Shown piece after piece: positions 8,951 to 20,300 of a stretch of DNA of 64,000 bases. The notes under the pieces were generated by a model. That model saw only the letters and a list, made by a program, of their open reading frames with translations, was not told the origin of the DNA and did no database searches. The stretch lies in the NCBI GenBank assembly GCA_035235625.1, contig CP141147.1:286001-350000 (forward strand), written 5' to 3'. Position 1 is the first letter of the stretch, and every line of letters begins with the position of its first letter. The DNA is from Saururus chinensis. Its lineage: Eukaryota; Streptophyta; Magnoliopsida; Piperales; Saururaceae. The translations under genes were made by a program, and so were the position numbers.

Positions 8951-11900
8951 ATTGTTTGATCTTTTTATCGTTTCTGCTTTTCTTCCTGTACTCCCTTTTT
9001 TCAGCTGAATATTGCTTTTTTGTCATTAAATTATGCATTGCCGTCTTCACAGCTTCTGCCGCTGCTGCTAGTACCTTCTCATCCTCAGCAGAGCTTAAAT
9101 TCCCCTGCAATTTTTCAAGCAGCTTCTGACCCCCAGGAACAATGGCATCTTCCAAAATAACAGGTTCAGTTTCATGACAATCTGAGCTTCCCAGTGACAG
9201 TCTGGAGATGACTCTTACACGAGCCAGATGCAAAGTAGGTGAAGATGGCAGGTTACAAGCACCAGTGACCATCCACAAATTTTGTGAAGAAAAACTCATC
9301 CCTAAACATGTCGGAATGAAAGTCCCTTTCATGGATAAAATCTGAAATAATCAATCAATTTACACCTCTGGAATCAGAACGAATTTGAACTAATGAAAAC
9401 CAACAAAATGTAGAAACACTTGTTAGACATCATTGAGCACAAAGAAGCACATGCACAAACATGGAACTACACATGCACACAACACTAGCTGTTTTGCTTG
9501 CTATACAGTTTTGGTTTCTCACCTTGGCTACAGTAAGACTCCGTGCTGTCAAGTCACAAGATAGGAGCATTACACCATGCAAGCTTGATGCACCAGGATC
9601 AAGCCAATGTCAGATATCTGATATTTAATTGTGATATACATCACAAGAAATTGACGCTTATATAAGACTTGGATCAGCATGCTTACCTTTGAATGGCTAC
9701 AGCTATTACAGAACCATTAGGAGCAGCAGAAATATCAGTAACAGCAGGACAACACTGTTGATCTTCAGCTCCATTTAATTCTAGATATTCAACCTTAGAG
9801 GAGCAAATCCAAACAAAATTCAATAAAAAGGGGTTTAATCAGCTACTGCATAAAAATAATTGCCCCACTATGTTAATTAAAGAGCAGACATCACTGCTTG
9901 ATCCTTTCAAACTTTAAAAAGATAAGACATTCATGTAAAAAACTAATACATTTTTCATTACAAAAAATTCTCACAGAGATAAAATAATGATCAGGTGAAA
10001 TATACTTCACACGTATATAGGTCTTACTCCAACTTCACAAGTGCTGAGAAGGCATCCAGAAACAAAATCCCACAAACGAACCTGTACAATGACTTAAGAC
10101 TGAATATAGAATCCCAGAACCAAACTCAAAATATTATTTCTTGGTTATGAATTGTACCCACTGTTGAATCACCACTTCCAGAAATTAGAAATCCTTGAGG
10201 ATAATCCTGAGTACTCACAAAGGAAAGACATGAGATATAACTGCAAAATCAAAAAAAGAAACCACATCAGCCTGTAAATATATAATAGGTTATATTTTGC
10301 AATTATATTATATTATCTTAAGGCGGACCAAAAGCAACTTTGTTAATAACACTTTCCGTCCCAGATTCATAATAGTACATTCCTTATTCTATATGAACAT
10401 CTGAAAACAGCTTATAAGTACATTATGATAAAAAAAAAAAGAATGAAAACAGAGTGGAAATAGATTTCTGTTTTATACAGTAAAGTCTGAAACATAAAAG
10501 AGGAGGATTGATCCTTACATAACAAAACAAGAACTAATACAGGGAATTACTTGACAAATAAATAAATAAGACTTGACTAAACTACCTTCTATAATATCAT
10601 AGAGTAAAATCTGAATAATAAAAGAGGAGGATTAATCCTTATATAACAAGAAAAGAACTAATACAGACAACCTCAGCTCCAGCAGTAGTCATCAATCTAT
10701 ACAATGCTTCGGAAATGGATCTCGCTCAGATCTCACAACATAATCTTGTTTCTTGCTCTTCGAGGAAATGAGAGAATCACTAAGAAAAACACAAAAACTA
10801 GTAGTGGATTTACAATCTACTACATCACAAGCCTAGTCATCATCAAAATATTTACGTAATACTCAATTAAAAGAATAGGATAAAAGTAAGCTCCAAAAGG
10901 GAGTACCCTAAAGATATTGCAAAATAAGTAGAACAGCCGCCCAATGTACAAATTGAGGTGCTTTGGAGAGCTGACTGACTACATGCACATAATCATAATC
11001 AAGTAGTGCCTTGTCCCATCAATTTGAGGTCAGCAACATGGATGTTACGCCTCCATTCTATCCTATTTTGTGTCAACTCTTTTGTACAAGATAACAAGTC
11101 ATATCATTGCTTATTAGCTCCATCCAATTTCTCTTAGGTCTCCCTCTCCCTTTTTTGGCATCATTTACATAGATCACTTCCAACCTACTTACCAGGGCAT
11201 CCATTGGCCTTACATGCTCATCCCAATACAACCTACACTCCCTAAGTTTCTCCCCTAAATGTGTTACCCCTAAGGTTTCACATATATACTGATTTTTAAT
11301 CCAATCTCTCCTAGTTATCCCACACATCCACCTTAACATCCTCAATTCAGCTACATTCAATATCTATATACGACTATTCTTTGGAGCTGAATATCATGGC
11401 GGGTCACAATAAGATAAATAAGAGAACCAACAATCTCCCCATACTGTGTAGGATCAAGAAGAAGCTCACCATCTCTATCTTTGAGTTTCAAATTAAGTTC
11501 AATAGGTGCATCCAAATTCCGAAATAGTCTAATAATATTAGAAGCATACTTGGATTGAGAGACCAAATCCCGCAAGGAGAGTAAGCAAATTCAACACCAA
11601 TAAAGTAACGTAGAAGGCCAAGGTTTTTCATCTCAAACAAACAATGCAACTGAATTTTAAGAGCAAAAATACATAAAAAGGCATTCCTTGTGATAATCTT
11701 ATCATCAACATACAAGAGTAAAATGATCCAACCAGCCAGAGCATCCCACTAAAACAGAGCAGAATCATGTGAACTGAATTTATCAAAAAGGCATGTGATG
11801 CCTATTTAAGACCATAAAGAGCCCGTTGAAGGTGACACACTTGACCACTTTAATGAGGAAGACTAGAAGGAGGATTCATATAAACTTCATTAGACAATTC

Positions 11901-14900
11901 ACCACTAAAAAAGGCATTGGTAATATTTATATGATATAAGCATCAATGGCAAACATAAGCAACAAAGATGAGTGCACACAAATGTCATTTTAGCAACAAG
12001 GGCACGGTCTCCTCACAATCAATGTCATACTCCTGTACAAATCCCTTAGCAACTAACCTAGCTTTGTGCTTTTCAAGAAAACTATCAACCTTTGTTTCCA
12101 CCTTATATACCCACTTACAACAAATAGCCTGATTAGCCAACCGAAGAGAAACAAGATGCCAAATCCAATTCTTGTGCAGAGTCGTTATCTCATTATGCAT
12201 GGCCTTTTGCCAATTGGGATCAAGAGAAGCTTCTTTAGAATTAGGTTCAACAATATAATGAATAGCAAAAAGAAAAGAATAAAGCTCAGAAGAGTAATAG
12301 AGAAGAGAAACCAAACCGATAAGAACAACATTCACACTATGGGTAACAGGAAGGAGCTACACGTGGCTCAGAACATCAAGAACCGGAGGCAGAAGAAGGA
12401 TCAGAGACATCAGATGGCTCGCCAAATAAATTTGATTGTACCTCAGATGCTTTAGCGCACATCATTTTCCACTAATACATTTGAATAATAGGAGGACGGG
12501 ACACAAACTCAACAAGTAGATCAAACACATTGATAGTACAGTGCCCTCATCAGAAACAATATTAGGAAAGGAACTAACAAGGGTTAGACACGACCTCTCT
12601 CAAGAAAACACATGACTAGGTATCGGATAGCAAGGAAGAACGGATACGCTAAATGGGCAGCCGTATCCATGTCCAATACATATCGGATATGGATACGGAT
12701 AAGGCTGCCTGCATATCCAAGCCGTTTCAAAAAAAAAAATAAAAAAAACAAAAAATCCACATATGTATCGGATACATATCCACTTAAAACCTTAAATACA
12801 CCCCCCTCCTCCAACCCGCTGTTTTCCTTTCCAGCCTTCCCAGTTCCTCCCTTCTTTCCATGAACATCCGCTCTCGGCCTCTCCCATGAACCTCCCCTCT
12901 CCCACGAACTAGACATGGAGGGCCAGCTACGGCGACCATCTCCCAGCAGCTAAATTAGAAAATTAAAATCAACTAAAACTAGTTCATTTGATTTTGTAAT
13001 CCTAACACATTGGACCACTTTTTGACCACGTTTATATTAGTGATTTTTCTCTAAATACCTTAGGGCCACTAATTATAAATCCAAGCAATCATCACAAGGT
13101 AAAGCAACTCGACTTGAGCTTCACTTGAACTCGAAATTAAAGTTTCAAGCTCAAGCCCGAATAGTCTAAAGCTTGACGATACTTGGATCATTAACACCCC
13201 TAGATGTTGTAAGTTGGCCAGGCTCCTAGAAAGATGCAAAAACATTGTGATTGGGAAGAAGACAACACCCTGATTACTGAAGCCAAAGAGGACAGTCCTT
13301 CCAATGTCCCTTCTAATGACAATAATTGCATTCATCGACAATAATTTTTGGCGTCAGCTTCCATGTGACTTGAATAGGAGTAGAAGCTGGCAGAACAGAA
13401 TGTACACTAGGAGTTGTACTAGAAACCTTTAGTCGGATTTCTTCAACAAACAATTGAGAAATAACACTAGAGGCAAGTGGCGTAGGACTACGACAAAGGA
13501 AGTACTACAGAGAGGTTCATACTCATCACAAAGAGCCATAAGAAGTTGTACTAGAAGTTGATCTTCATGAAAAGAAAGTTAGTGCTGATGAGAGGAGAAG
13601 TCAGGGAGGGGTTCCATGAGAGCAGGCTGATCCCATATGGAAGTCAAATGAGCAATGAATTCCTGAATAGACATCTCATTGTTTGGGAGAGCAAATATCC
13701 AGTTCGAGTTAACATTTGACTGAATTTGATTCATATAAAGTAAAAAGGTGATTCCAAGCTTCTTTAACAGTTCAACCAATAGAAAGATCAACAGAATCAC
13801 TAATCCAAATAAGATGTTTGGCATTAGAGATGCTCCAATCAGAGCTTTGCTTAGCAAAATCTTCAGGCTTAGTACCCTCTTTGAAACCAAGTTCTACAAC
13901 AGTTCCATCAATGTATTGTCATAAACCTTTTCCAGTTAAGAAATTACACATAAGAAAACTCCAGGAGTACTTCGCACTATTCAGTCTAACACTGATGAAG
14001 TGGTCAGAGAATAAAACTCATCAGACATGATGCAAAAATAAGTAAAACAGATGATTATCATAAGAAAGTCAGCAATCAGACAATAACAAGGAACTAGAGA
14101 AAGACCCTGTAACCGGAAGCAACTATAGTCCGTCGGTGCAACCGATAAGATAACTGGCGATAATTCTGTAGCAAACTGAACGCTAGGCAAAACCAAACTT
14201 GAAAGTGTGCCATGTTGACAGAAACTGAGGTCTCCAAAACCAAACATGAGGCTGTGTGAAGCTGAACCAAAAGTATGGGTTGTGTGAAACCCAGAGACAG
14301 CAAACTGATGAGAGAAGTTCATGTTTAAAGGGAAGCAGTTTTCCATCGCAAGTCTAAAGCCCAATGAAGCACACTCTCAAGGAAACAAAGATAGTAGTGC
14401 ACACCAGTGGCCAACGAAAAACACCAACGACAGGTGGAAACATGACAACCAGCAAGCAGAAGCAGGACACTGGCTAGTGAAGTCAAAGGGAGGATAATGG
14501 AATCAGTACACTGGCTGGAGGAAATGCAGACAGCCACCAGCAATCAGAAGGGAGGGGTGGCTGGGGGTGGTCACAGTCAGGCTGAAATGACCAGCAACAA
14601 CCCATGAAAGACTGGAAGCACCGATGGGGCCATATGACAAAATATGCCGGCATAACAGCAGGTGGAAACAGCAGATCGGAGAACAGAGGCCAACGGACAG
14701 ATACTGGAAGCAGACGTAGGTAATCTGCCTCGAGGTATCTTGACAGAAAAAAGGAATGAAAACAAAGTGGAAATGGAATTCTGTATTATTGGAGAGTAAA
14801 GTCTGAATTAAAAGCTGAGGATTGATCTGTTATGTTCTGCAGTATTTCTATGTTATGTTCTGCAGTAGTTAGGCCATAGGCACTTAGTTTGACAGTTATA

Positions 14901-17900
14901 ACAATGTGCACGTAGGAAGATGTGTTAGTGTGCACGTCGCTTTGTTTCCAGTTAGTTATTAATTAGTTTTAGTCTATGTAGTTAGTTTATTTTTCTATGT
15001 AGCATGTTGGCTTAGGTCAGTCTTAAATAGACTTTATCGTTGTAATTGAAGATTAAAAAAAGAATTAGCCTTTCCTTCCTCTCACTGTCGTTCTCTCCTT
15101 CTCGACTCGATATTCAATCTCAGGATCGCACTTGCAAACTGCAAGTACGTCCCCCTCTTCTTCTCTAAATCTCATCCACAGTTCTTCTAAATTTCCCTTC
15201 TCTCCCGTTTTCCTTGCTCCTCTCATTGTGGTTCATAACATGATCCTTATATAGCGATCAAATCTCCTAATACAAAATAAGAACTAAAACAAGGAAATTA
15301 CTTTGGAAAATTAAAAAATAAGACTTGAATAAACTACCCTCTATAATATGAAAGACTAACACTAAAGACAAACAAAATTACAAGCAAATATACTCTAACA
15401 AATAAAAACTCAAAATGTCATAAAATACCAAGCTGACACTCACTCAGTATGACCTAAACAGAAGCTTTGTATCTCATGTGCTCCAATTAAGGCTTTTTTT
15501 GGAAACCTAGTCACCTAGAAAGGAAAAGATTGCAGTGAACTTCATCAGCAGACTATCTTATACCGTTTCTAGATAAATAAGGCACACATGAGTAAGTTAA
15601 TTTATTGGGAAAAGTTAGAAATAGTACACGAATTTTATAATCTCTATCCGCACTAACAATGAACTGTCCATCTGGAGAGAACTCCTGCAAATACCACAAT
15701 CATAAAATTATATCATTTGCATGGACACGCAAACAAAAAATAATCATGTGCATTATAGAAAGGGTAACCACAGCATTGTAGTGAAATCATCCCAATATGT
15801 TTCAGTTCATATTAATTGTTAAAGACAAAAAGATGACCGGAAGTGACTATAATCATCAAGCTTTTGACTTTAGAAAAAAATGCTTGCACATTTTAAGTGT
15901 TGCTCCTTCAAAAATACTCATCCTTCTCTAAATCATTCAAGGAGATCAACAAAGAGGCATCCAAACAAGAAATAATGCATCTAACTCCAATGATACGTCT
16001 TCTAATCTCAGAAGTAATAATCCAATAAAATAAGACAATACTCCTCAAATAAAATCTGATACTTCTTAGAGAGCAATCGATTATGCTGGCTTATATGGTA
16101 AAAATGAGGGGTCCTTTGATATTCTATGGTATGATAAAGGCAAAAAGAAAAGGATAAAGGAAGAGGGCCACAAATTTCCATCATTTCATATTTTTCCTAG
16201 CCTGGCCATTCTTTCCGCCCCTCATGGCAATCCTGCATAGAACTAAGGTAAACCCTTTCTTCTTCCTCCCATCAGACATACATAACAGCAGGCATTTCAT
16301 CTACTCCCAGTAATCAACCATGAATCTTCCCACATCCCCAGTCGTCTGAAAAATTGAGGTTTTAAATGAAAACTTCTTGTACTCTAGTGAGACTTCTTTT
16401 TCCACTTAAATTATCTATTCATATTGTCCATCAAGCATTCTATCAATCAAAACCTGAAAACCTTTGTATTCACTTGATTCAATGAATTGGCTGATTTCGG
16501 AAGTAAAGGTAAACACTTTAGTATCAAATGCAAAGTTCACTTCATGTAGAAAAAAATAGTGCAACACTTATCAGAAATGCATGAAACATTGAGAAACTAC
16601 ATGTGTGTGTGTGGTGCATGTGCGTGTGTGTTTGTGTGTGGTGTGTGCGTGTGTGTGTGGGTGAGAGAGAGAGAGAGAGAGAGAGAACCAGGCATGTTAT
16701 AATGCTGCAGTAGTGAGCAAGAAGTGGCACAGGCTTTTCAATCATCAAGGTCTCACTATCGCCAGCCCCATTTAAACTCACAACCCACACCACTCCAAAC
16801 TTATCAGCAAAAACAATGATTTCCCCATCTTGGCTTATAGCAACAGCACTCACACGCTTCTCTGAGAACCTAAATCAGAATACGAAAAAAACAAAAATAA
16901 CTGTAATGCTACCTCAATAACTGTGGCAAATTAGAAAACAAGAAATAATAGGACATAAAATTGATAAGTATCCTAAAAAAACTTACACAGTTCTCAAGCA
17001 TTGCCACGAATCAGTCACCCAAACCTTAACACACTTGTCATCACCTGATGACACCAAATACCTGCCCATGGCACCAAAGCAAATTGCTCGTATTGCATCT
17101 GTATGCGGATCAGTATCATCAACCAAAGTAATTGGGCAGTCTCTCCTACAAGGCAAAAAAAGTAACTACTAAGAAATCCATAAATTATCTTCTTTACTGT
17201 AGGTAGGGGTGCTAATGAGTTGAGCCAGCTCGTCGAGCAAAGGTGCCTCGACTTGAATATGGCTCGACTAGAAGTGGCTCAGCTCAAACTCGAATATTTT
17301 TGAGTTGAGTTCGAGCATACCCTGGCTCGACTCGACTCGGCTCGAACTCGAATGAATTCGTAAATATATTTTATAATATACATAAATACATATTAACACT
17401 TATGTATACATGTGCACAATTATCAATCCCAATTTACATTTATAACATATACATATATATTACAAATTTATATGTTATTAGTGAATGTATCATGTCTATG
17501 TATTGAGTATTGGCTTATATCACACATGATATATATTTTTGAGAAGTAAACATTTAAAGACACATAATACACATATGTCCACATGTGATATGTATTGAAT
17601 TTAGATGTATCATAGAAATAAAATTTAATAAAGTATATACATATATAGTACAACCAAGTAAAAAAATGGGATATATAGTACTACATATCAAACAATATGT
17701 CAATCATTAGACAATATGTTATGGTAATATTATCTACTATCTTTACATATCAAACAAATCATGATATATCTTTTCAAATTTTCTATGAAGACTACTGTTG
17801 GAATCCTTAGAAATTCGAATTTTACAATAATTTTATAAATATTTTTTAGCATTGAGTCATGGAGTCTTTTTTTTTTTAAAAAATTAAGGTAATTTATATT

Positions 17901-20162
17901 TATTTGGGATGGATCCAAGACATCAAGTTTCATGTTCCCACATACTAAAACTCAACTCGACCTAACTCCTTAGCACCCCTACCCATTACACATTATATAA
18001 ATTATTTGGAAGTAAATGTTTTAAAGAGACATAATATACATATATTATATATGAGATATTTTTTAAAATTTATATTTATATATAATAGAAATAAATGATA
18101 TACATTCATATATAATATCTCATATACACAAAAGTAGTTAACCACAAAGGCACTAATTTTTCTTTTTGGTGGTTATAAGATGACATTTGAAGTAAGAAGT
18201 GAATACAGATTTAGAAAATTTAGGTTATCAAATAATAAATATATTTAATACAACCAAAAGAAGGTTGGAGTATGCAGAAGAAGTTGTGGTGCCACATATA
18301 CATATATTATATATGTGCTAATAATAATATGTTCATATAAAACTACTAAAAAATACATATAATATAAACATATGAACACTTTAATGGTATGGAGGGAGTA
18401 CATATGTGCTAATAATAGTGACATGTTTATAGAAGACTACTAAAAGATGCATATATGGTTCAACTTACAAACACAAGATATAGCATAACAACAAATGAAA
18501 ATATTAGAAAAGAAAGCTAATAAATAAGTAAACAATATTATTTATACTTTAATTGTCTATTTGCAAATTTATCAGCTTTTAGTAAATGATGGAAATTTTG
18601 TACAATATTTTATCTATAAATACTCCATTTGTCCTACATTTATAGCACCATTTAGTTTTTAAAAATAAATTAAAATTAATTCATTTTAAAAGACCAAATG
18701 GAGCTATTAATTAAGAGGGAGTATTTGATAATATTGTTTTTTACCAAACAATTAATATATATTGGTATAATGAGGTAGAAATATTAATTAAATTTTTTCA
18801 CTCATTTTCATGCATTAAAATATATAATTAATATAAAAAAGTACAAATATTATTTAAAATAACATATGGGCCAAGCGTACAACTTTAATGACGGAGTGAG
18901 AAAATTATATTTGATAAAAATTGTATTTAAATGATGAGAACATCATATTTATTTGATGGAATGCTTAACAAAAAAGGTGTTGTAGGTGAAGTGGTCAAGG
19001 AGATTGTTCTTTTTGGCAATGTCACAACCGAGCCAAATTCGAGCTAAGTTATGTGGTCACTATATACTGATTCGAGCTCGAGCACGAGTCGAGTTTTTGA
19101 TTTCCTTCTTGAGCCGAGCTCGAGCTAGATGATTGGCAGCTCAATCGAGTTTGAGCCGAGCTCGAGCAAATACCCAAAACTTTGAGTTTGAGCCAAGCTA
19201 ACCCAAAACTCGACACAGCTCGGCTCGTTAGCACCCCTAACTGTATATATAGAGGAGACAAATTCATTTGAATCCTTTTGCATTCTTTGAAGTATTCCAG
19301 CCGGACTGCTCACTTACTAATAGAGGCCAACCATTTTGTAAAGTTTGCCAATTCGTTAATAACCTTGTTAGATAAATACTCTCCTAAAGGGCTTATAAGC
19401 TCCTTTTTGATTTTTTAGAGGGGAGTGGGGGGCTTACAATTCATATAAATAAACCTATTTTCTGTCTTCCCACTACTTCCAACGATGCCCTTTTATGAAG
19501 ACTGCCAAGCTGAAGTATGCCCAGACCATATTGAAATAAATATAGAGAAATTAAGCTTTCTCCAATACTCAAAGTCGTCTCACAGTAGCTGGAAAATCTC
19601 CATCCGCAGCCTTAGGCTATAATGCGTCAAGTCTGCCCTTTAATTGTATTTTTAAGACGCTCAATACATTTGTTTCAGAACAAGCAAAAGGTTTACAAAA
19701 AAATACTAGTGATTTAAAAAAAGAAGCGTGAAATCAGTTCAAGAAAAGCACCATACTATGTTATTTTCTCTTTTCTTCTTCCTTTTTTTTTTTGTAATGA
19801 CTAATCTTCAGTATGTTGATTCTTTAGTATAACACACTTTTTAAGTAGTTAACAGATCACAAAACAAAATGGACAAAATAATAACAATAATAATAAAGAC
19901 GCAGCTGCAGTCCAACATTGGAATCATATCACAAGAATGAATGGAAATTGGGGAATGCAATCAGAAAACAGAACAAATGGATATGCGCATACTTCAAGTC
20001 GAAAACACGAAGCTGCGGTCCAACAGCGACGGCGACGGAATCCTGAAAAGGATGAACAGCAATGAGAGCCGGAGCGACCTCCAATAGTGTTTCCTCTTTT
20101 TCTGCTTCGTCCACCCTCCGCCCACCTTCCTCCTCCATACTATCCCCTCTTTCCTGAGTCAA
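8949..20162 (-). CDS. TRM82: tRNA (guanine-N7)-methyltransferase non-catalytic subunit, WD40 protein Trm82/WDR4
   Basis: Ten minus-strand exons, chosen by GT-AG sites and phase: 20162-19993, 17145-16987, 16869-16689, 15684-15628, 15514-15444, 10240-10162, 10081-10028, 9793-9687, 9583-9523 and 9341-8949 (1332 nt, 443 aa). The product starts MTQERGDSMEEEGG and continues through EVAPALIAVHPFQDSVAV, then WD repeats with GDDKCVKVWVTDSW, FADKFGVVWVV, PLLAHYCSIITCLEFSPDG, SADRDYKIRVTRFPKK, GAHEIQSFCLGHTDYISCL and GSGDSTVRLWDFVSG. The C-terminus is Lys/Glu-rich and acidic-basic. The LLAHYCSIIT, FPKKALIGAHEIQSFCLGHT and DRDYKIRVT blocks are diagnostic of Trm82/WDR4. In yeast and humans this protein partners Trm8/METTL1 to make m7G46 in tRNA, in the nucleus. 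A second in-frame Met (20138) is an alternative start. No frameshift or internal stop was seen. Confidence 0.93.
9342..9522 (-). other. Short Trm82 introns (introns 6-9 region)
   Basis: Intron 9 (9342-9522) and the neighbouring introns 8 (9584-9686), 7 (9794-10027) and 6 (10082-10161) are short, AT-rich and free of recognisable insertions, unlike introns 1, 3 and 5. Confidence 0.8.
10444..10599 (-). repeat. LTR-like repeat, left end of the intronic copia element
   Basis: It begins TGAAAACAGAGTGGAAATAG and ends CTATAATATCA. The matching right copy begins TGAAAACAAAGTGGAAATGG (14757) and ends near 15351. Flanks AAGAA (left) and AAGAC (right) could be a decayed 5-bp duplication. Part of the unit (GTAAARTCTGAA...GAGGAGGATTRATCCTT) is repeated once more at 10604-10665. 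Confidence 0.6.
10980..11360 (-). pseudogene. LINE 3' terminal coding fragment (RTE/jockey-like C-terminus)
   Basis: The minus frame reads NVAELRMLRWMCGITRRDWI, then GVTHLGEKLRECRLYWDEHV and a basic stretch GRGRPKRNW. This is the common plant LINE C-terminal signature (AEMRMLRWMCG...LREGRLRWFGHV...GRPKxTW). A second copy on the plus strand lies at 61957-62250. A truncation point upstream and absence of RT motifs mark it as a 5'-truncated insertion. Confidence 0.75.
11357..12340 (-). pseudogene. Ty1/copia reverse transcriptase remnant
   Basis: On the minus strand in order: EASLDPNWQKAMHNEITTLH and CKWVYKVETKVD, then KARLVAKGFVQEYDIDCEET (11985-12335); MYVDDKIITRN with FEMKNLGLLRYFIGVEFA (11488-11715); SQSKYASNIIR and YGEIVGSLIYLIVTRHDI (11357-11575). 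These are canonical copia RT blocks including YVDD. Frames are broken by stops and shifts, so the gene is dead. Confidence 0.85.
12600..12860. repeat. Repeat rich in GGATAC/GTATCC phrases
   Basis: GTATCGGATA, CGGATACG, CGTATCCATG, ATATCGGATATGGATACGGA and TGTATCGGATACATATCC are crowded into about 180 bp, followed by an A-rich stretch. It looks like an imperfect inverted-repeat insertion inside the copia remnant; the family is not identified. Confidence 0.4.
13040..13202. mobile_element. Truncated terminus of the GAGCTCGA hAT-like family
   Basis: CTTGAGCTTCACTTGAACTC...ATTAACACCCCTA has the same terminal GTTAACACCCCTA-type sequence and CTCGA-rich subterminal zone as the elements at 2076-3638 and 17204-19239. 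Only one end is found. Confidence 0.55.
13579..13890 (-). pseudogene. Ty1/copia gag fragment
   Basis: The minus frame contains MSIQEFIAHLTSIWDQPALM followed by EPLP. This resembles the copia gag (UBN2/retrotran_gag) phrase LTSIWDQLALMEP. It lies upstream of the RT blocks on the same strand, as expected, with an integrase region that has been lost or overwritten. Confidence 0.6.
14757..15351 (-). repeat. LTR-like repeat, right end of the intronic copia element, split by a solo LTR
   Basis: The sequence matches the left copy (10444-10599): GTAAAGTCTGAA, GAGGATTGATC, then after the insertion CTTATATAGC, AAATAAGAACTAAAACAAGG, AATAAGACTTGAATAAACTA, CTATAATATGA. The solo LTR at 14828-15240 interrupts it exactly at GATTGATC/CTTA. 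Confidence 0.65.
14828..15240 (+). mobile_element. Solo LTR with perfect target-site duplication
   Basis: It begins TGTTATGTTCTGCAG and ends GTGGTTCATAACA, so the TGTTATG/CATAACA ends are inverted. It is flanked by TGATC on both sides (14823-14827 and 15241-15245). The flanking copia LTR is continuous across the site. A 23-bp start (TGTTATGTTCTGCAGTA) is repeated in tandem at its left edge. Confidence 0.9.
16600..16686. repeat. GT-rich then GA microsatellite abutting a Trm82 splice donor
   Basis: An imperfect GTGTGT tract leads into about 12 GA units that end at GAACCAGG. On the minus strand the Trm82 exon 3 donor reads CTG/GTTCTCTCTC, so the microsatellite begins inside the donor site (16688 down). 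Confidence 0.9.
17204..19239. mobile_element. hAT-like element (copy 2) in Trm82 intron 1, with an internal third terminus
   Basis: The left end TAGGGGTGCTAATGAGTTGA and the right end (reverse complement TAGGGGTGCTAACGAGCCGA) are inverted. Flanks ACTGTAGG (17196-17203) and ACTGTATA (19240-19247) match at 6 of 8 bases. Subterminal GAGCTCGAG arrays are dense at both edges. A further terminus (TTAGCACCCCTA, ending 17981) lies inside. Text around 17521-17590 is echoed at 18000-18040, so the element is a composite or has an internal duplication. A Stowaway-like MITE lies at 18623-18721. Confidence 0.75.
18623..18721. mobile_element. Stowaway-like MITE inside the hAT-like element
   Basis: The 99-bp unit runs CTCCATTTGTCCTACATTTA to AGCTATTAATTAAGAGGGAG, is inverted-repeat over its length and is flanked by TA on both sides. 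Confidence 0.8.
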
Positions 20163-20300
20163 TCGCTAGAATTCTCAAGGCAGTAGCGGTCGGGCAGGCG
20201 CTCCCACGAGCTGGTACGAACACGGAAGCGGCGACCTGCTGCGCTGCGGGAAGTCGTCGGGGTTCTCGGTAGGTTCAAATGAAATGTGAATTCTTCCTCT
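20163..20300 (-). promoter_or_regulatory. CpG-rich 5' flank of the Trm82 gene
   Basis: About 120 bp upstream of the Trm82 start are markedly GC/CpG-rich (for example GCGGTCGGGCAGGCGCTCCC), then the sequence turns AT-rich. No TATA box is obvious. Weak open frames run through here on the plus strand, but no domain is recognised; a divergent transcript is possible but unsupported. Confidence 0.35.

Larger units (their letters stand above)
10241..15443 (-). other. Trm82 intron 5 loaded with retroelements
   Basis: This 5.2-kb intron separates the exon ending at GHT(D) from the YISCLSF exon. It holds a LINE tail, a decayed Ty1/copia element with short LTR-like ends, a nested solo LTR, and a truncated hAT-like terminus. 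The splice sites are GTGAGT and TTTTGCAG, both strong. Confidence 0.85.

Noticed and set aside
16542..16690. Extension of the Trm82 exon 3 frame through the CT/CA repeat to 16542
   Set aside because: It gives Leu-Ser and His-Thr repeats; the next WD40 block is found in the exon at 15684-15628 in correct phase.
20087..20272. Divergent plus-strand gene starting opposite Trm82
   Set aside because: The short GC-rich frame has no recognisable domain and overlaps Trm82 exon 1 in antisense.
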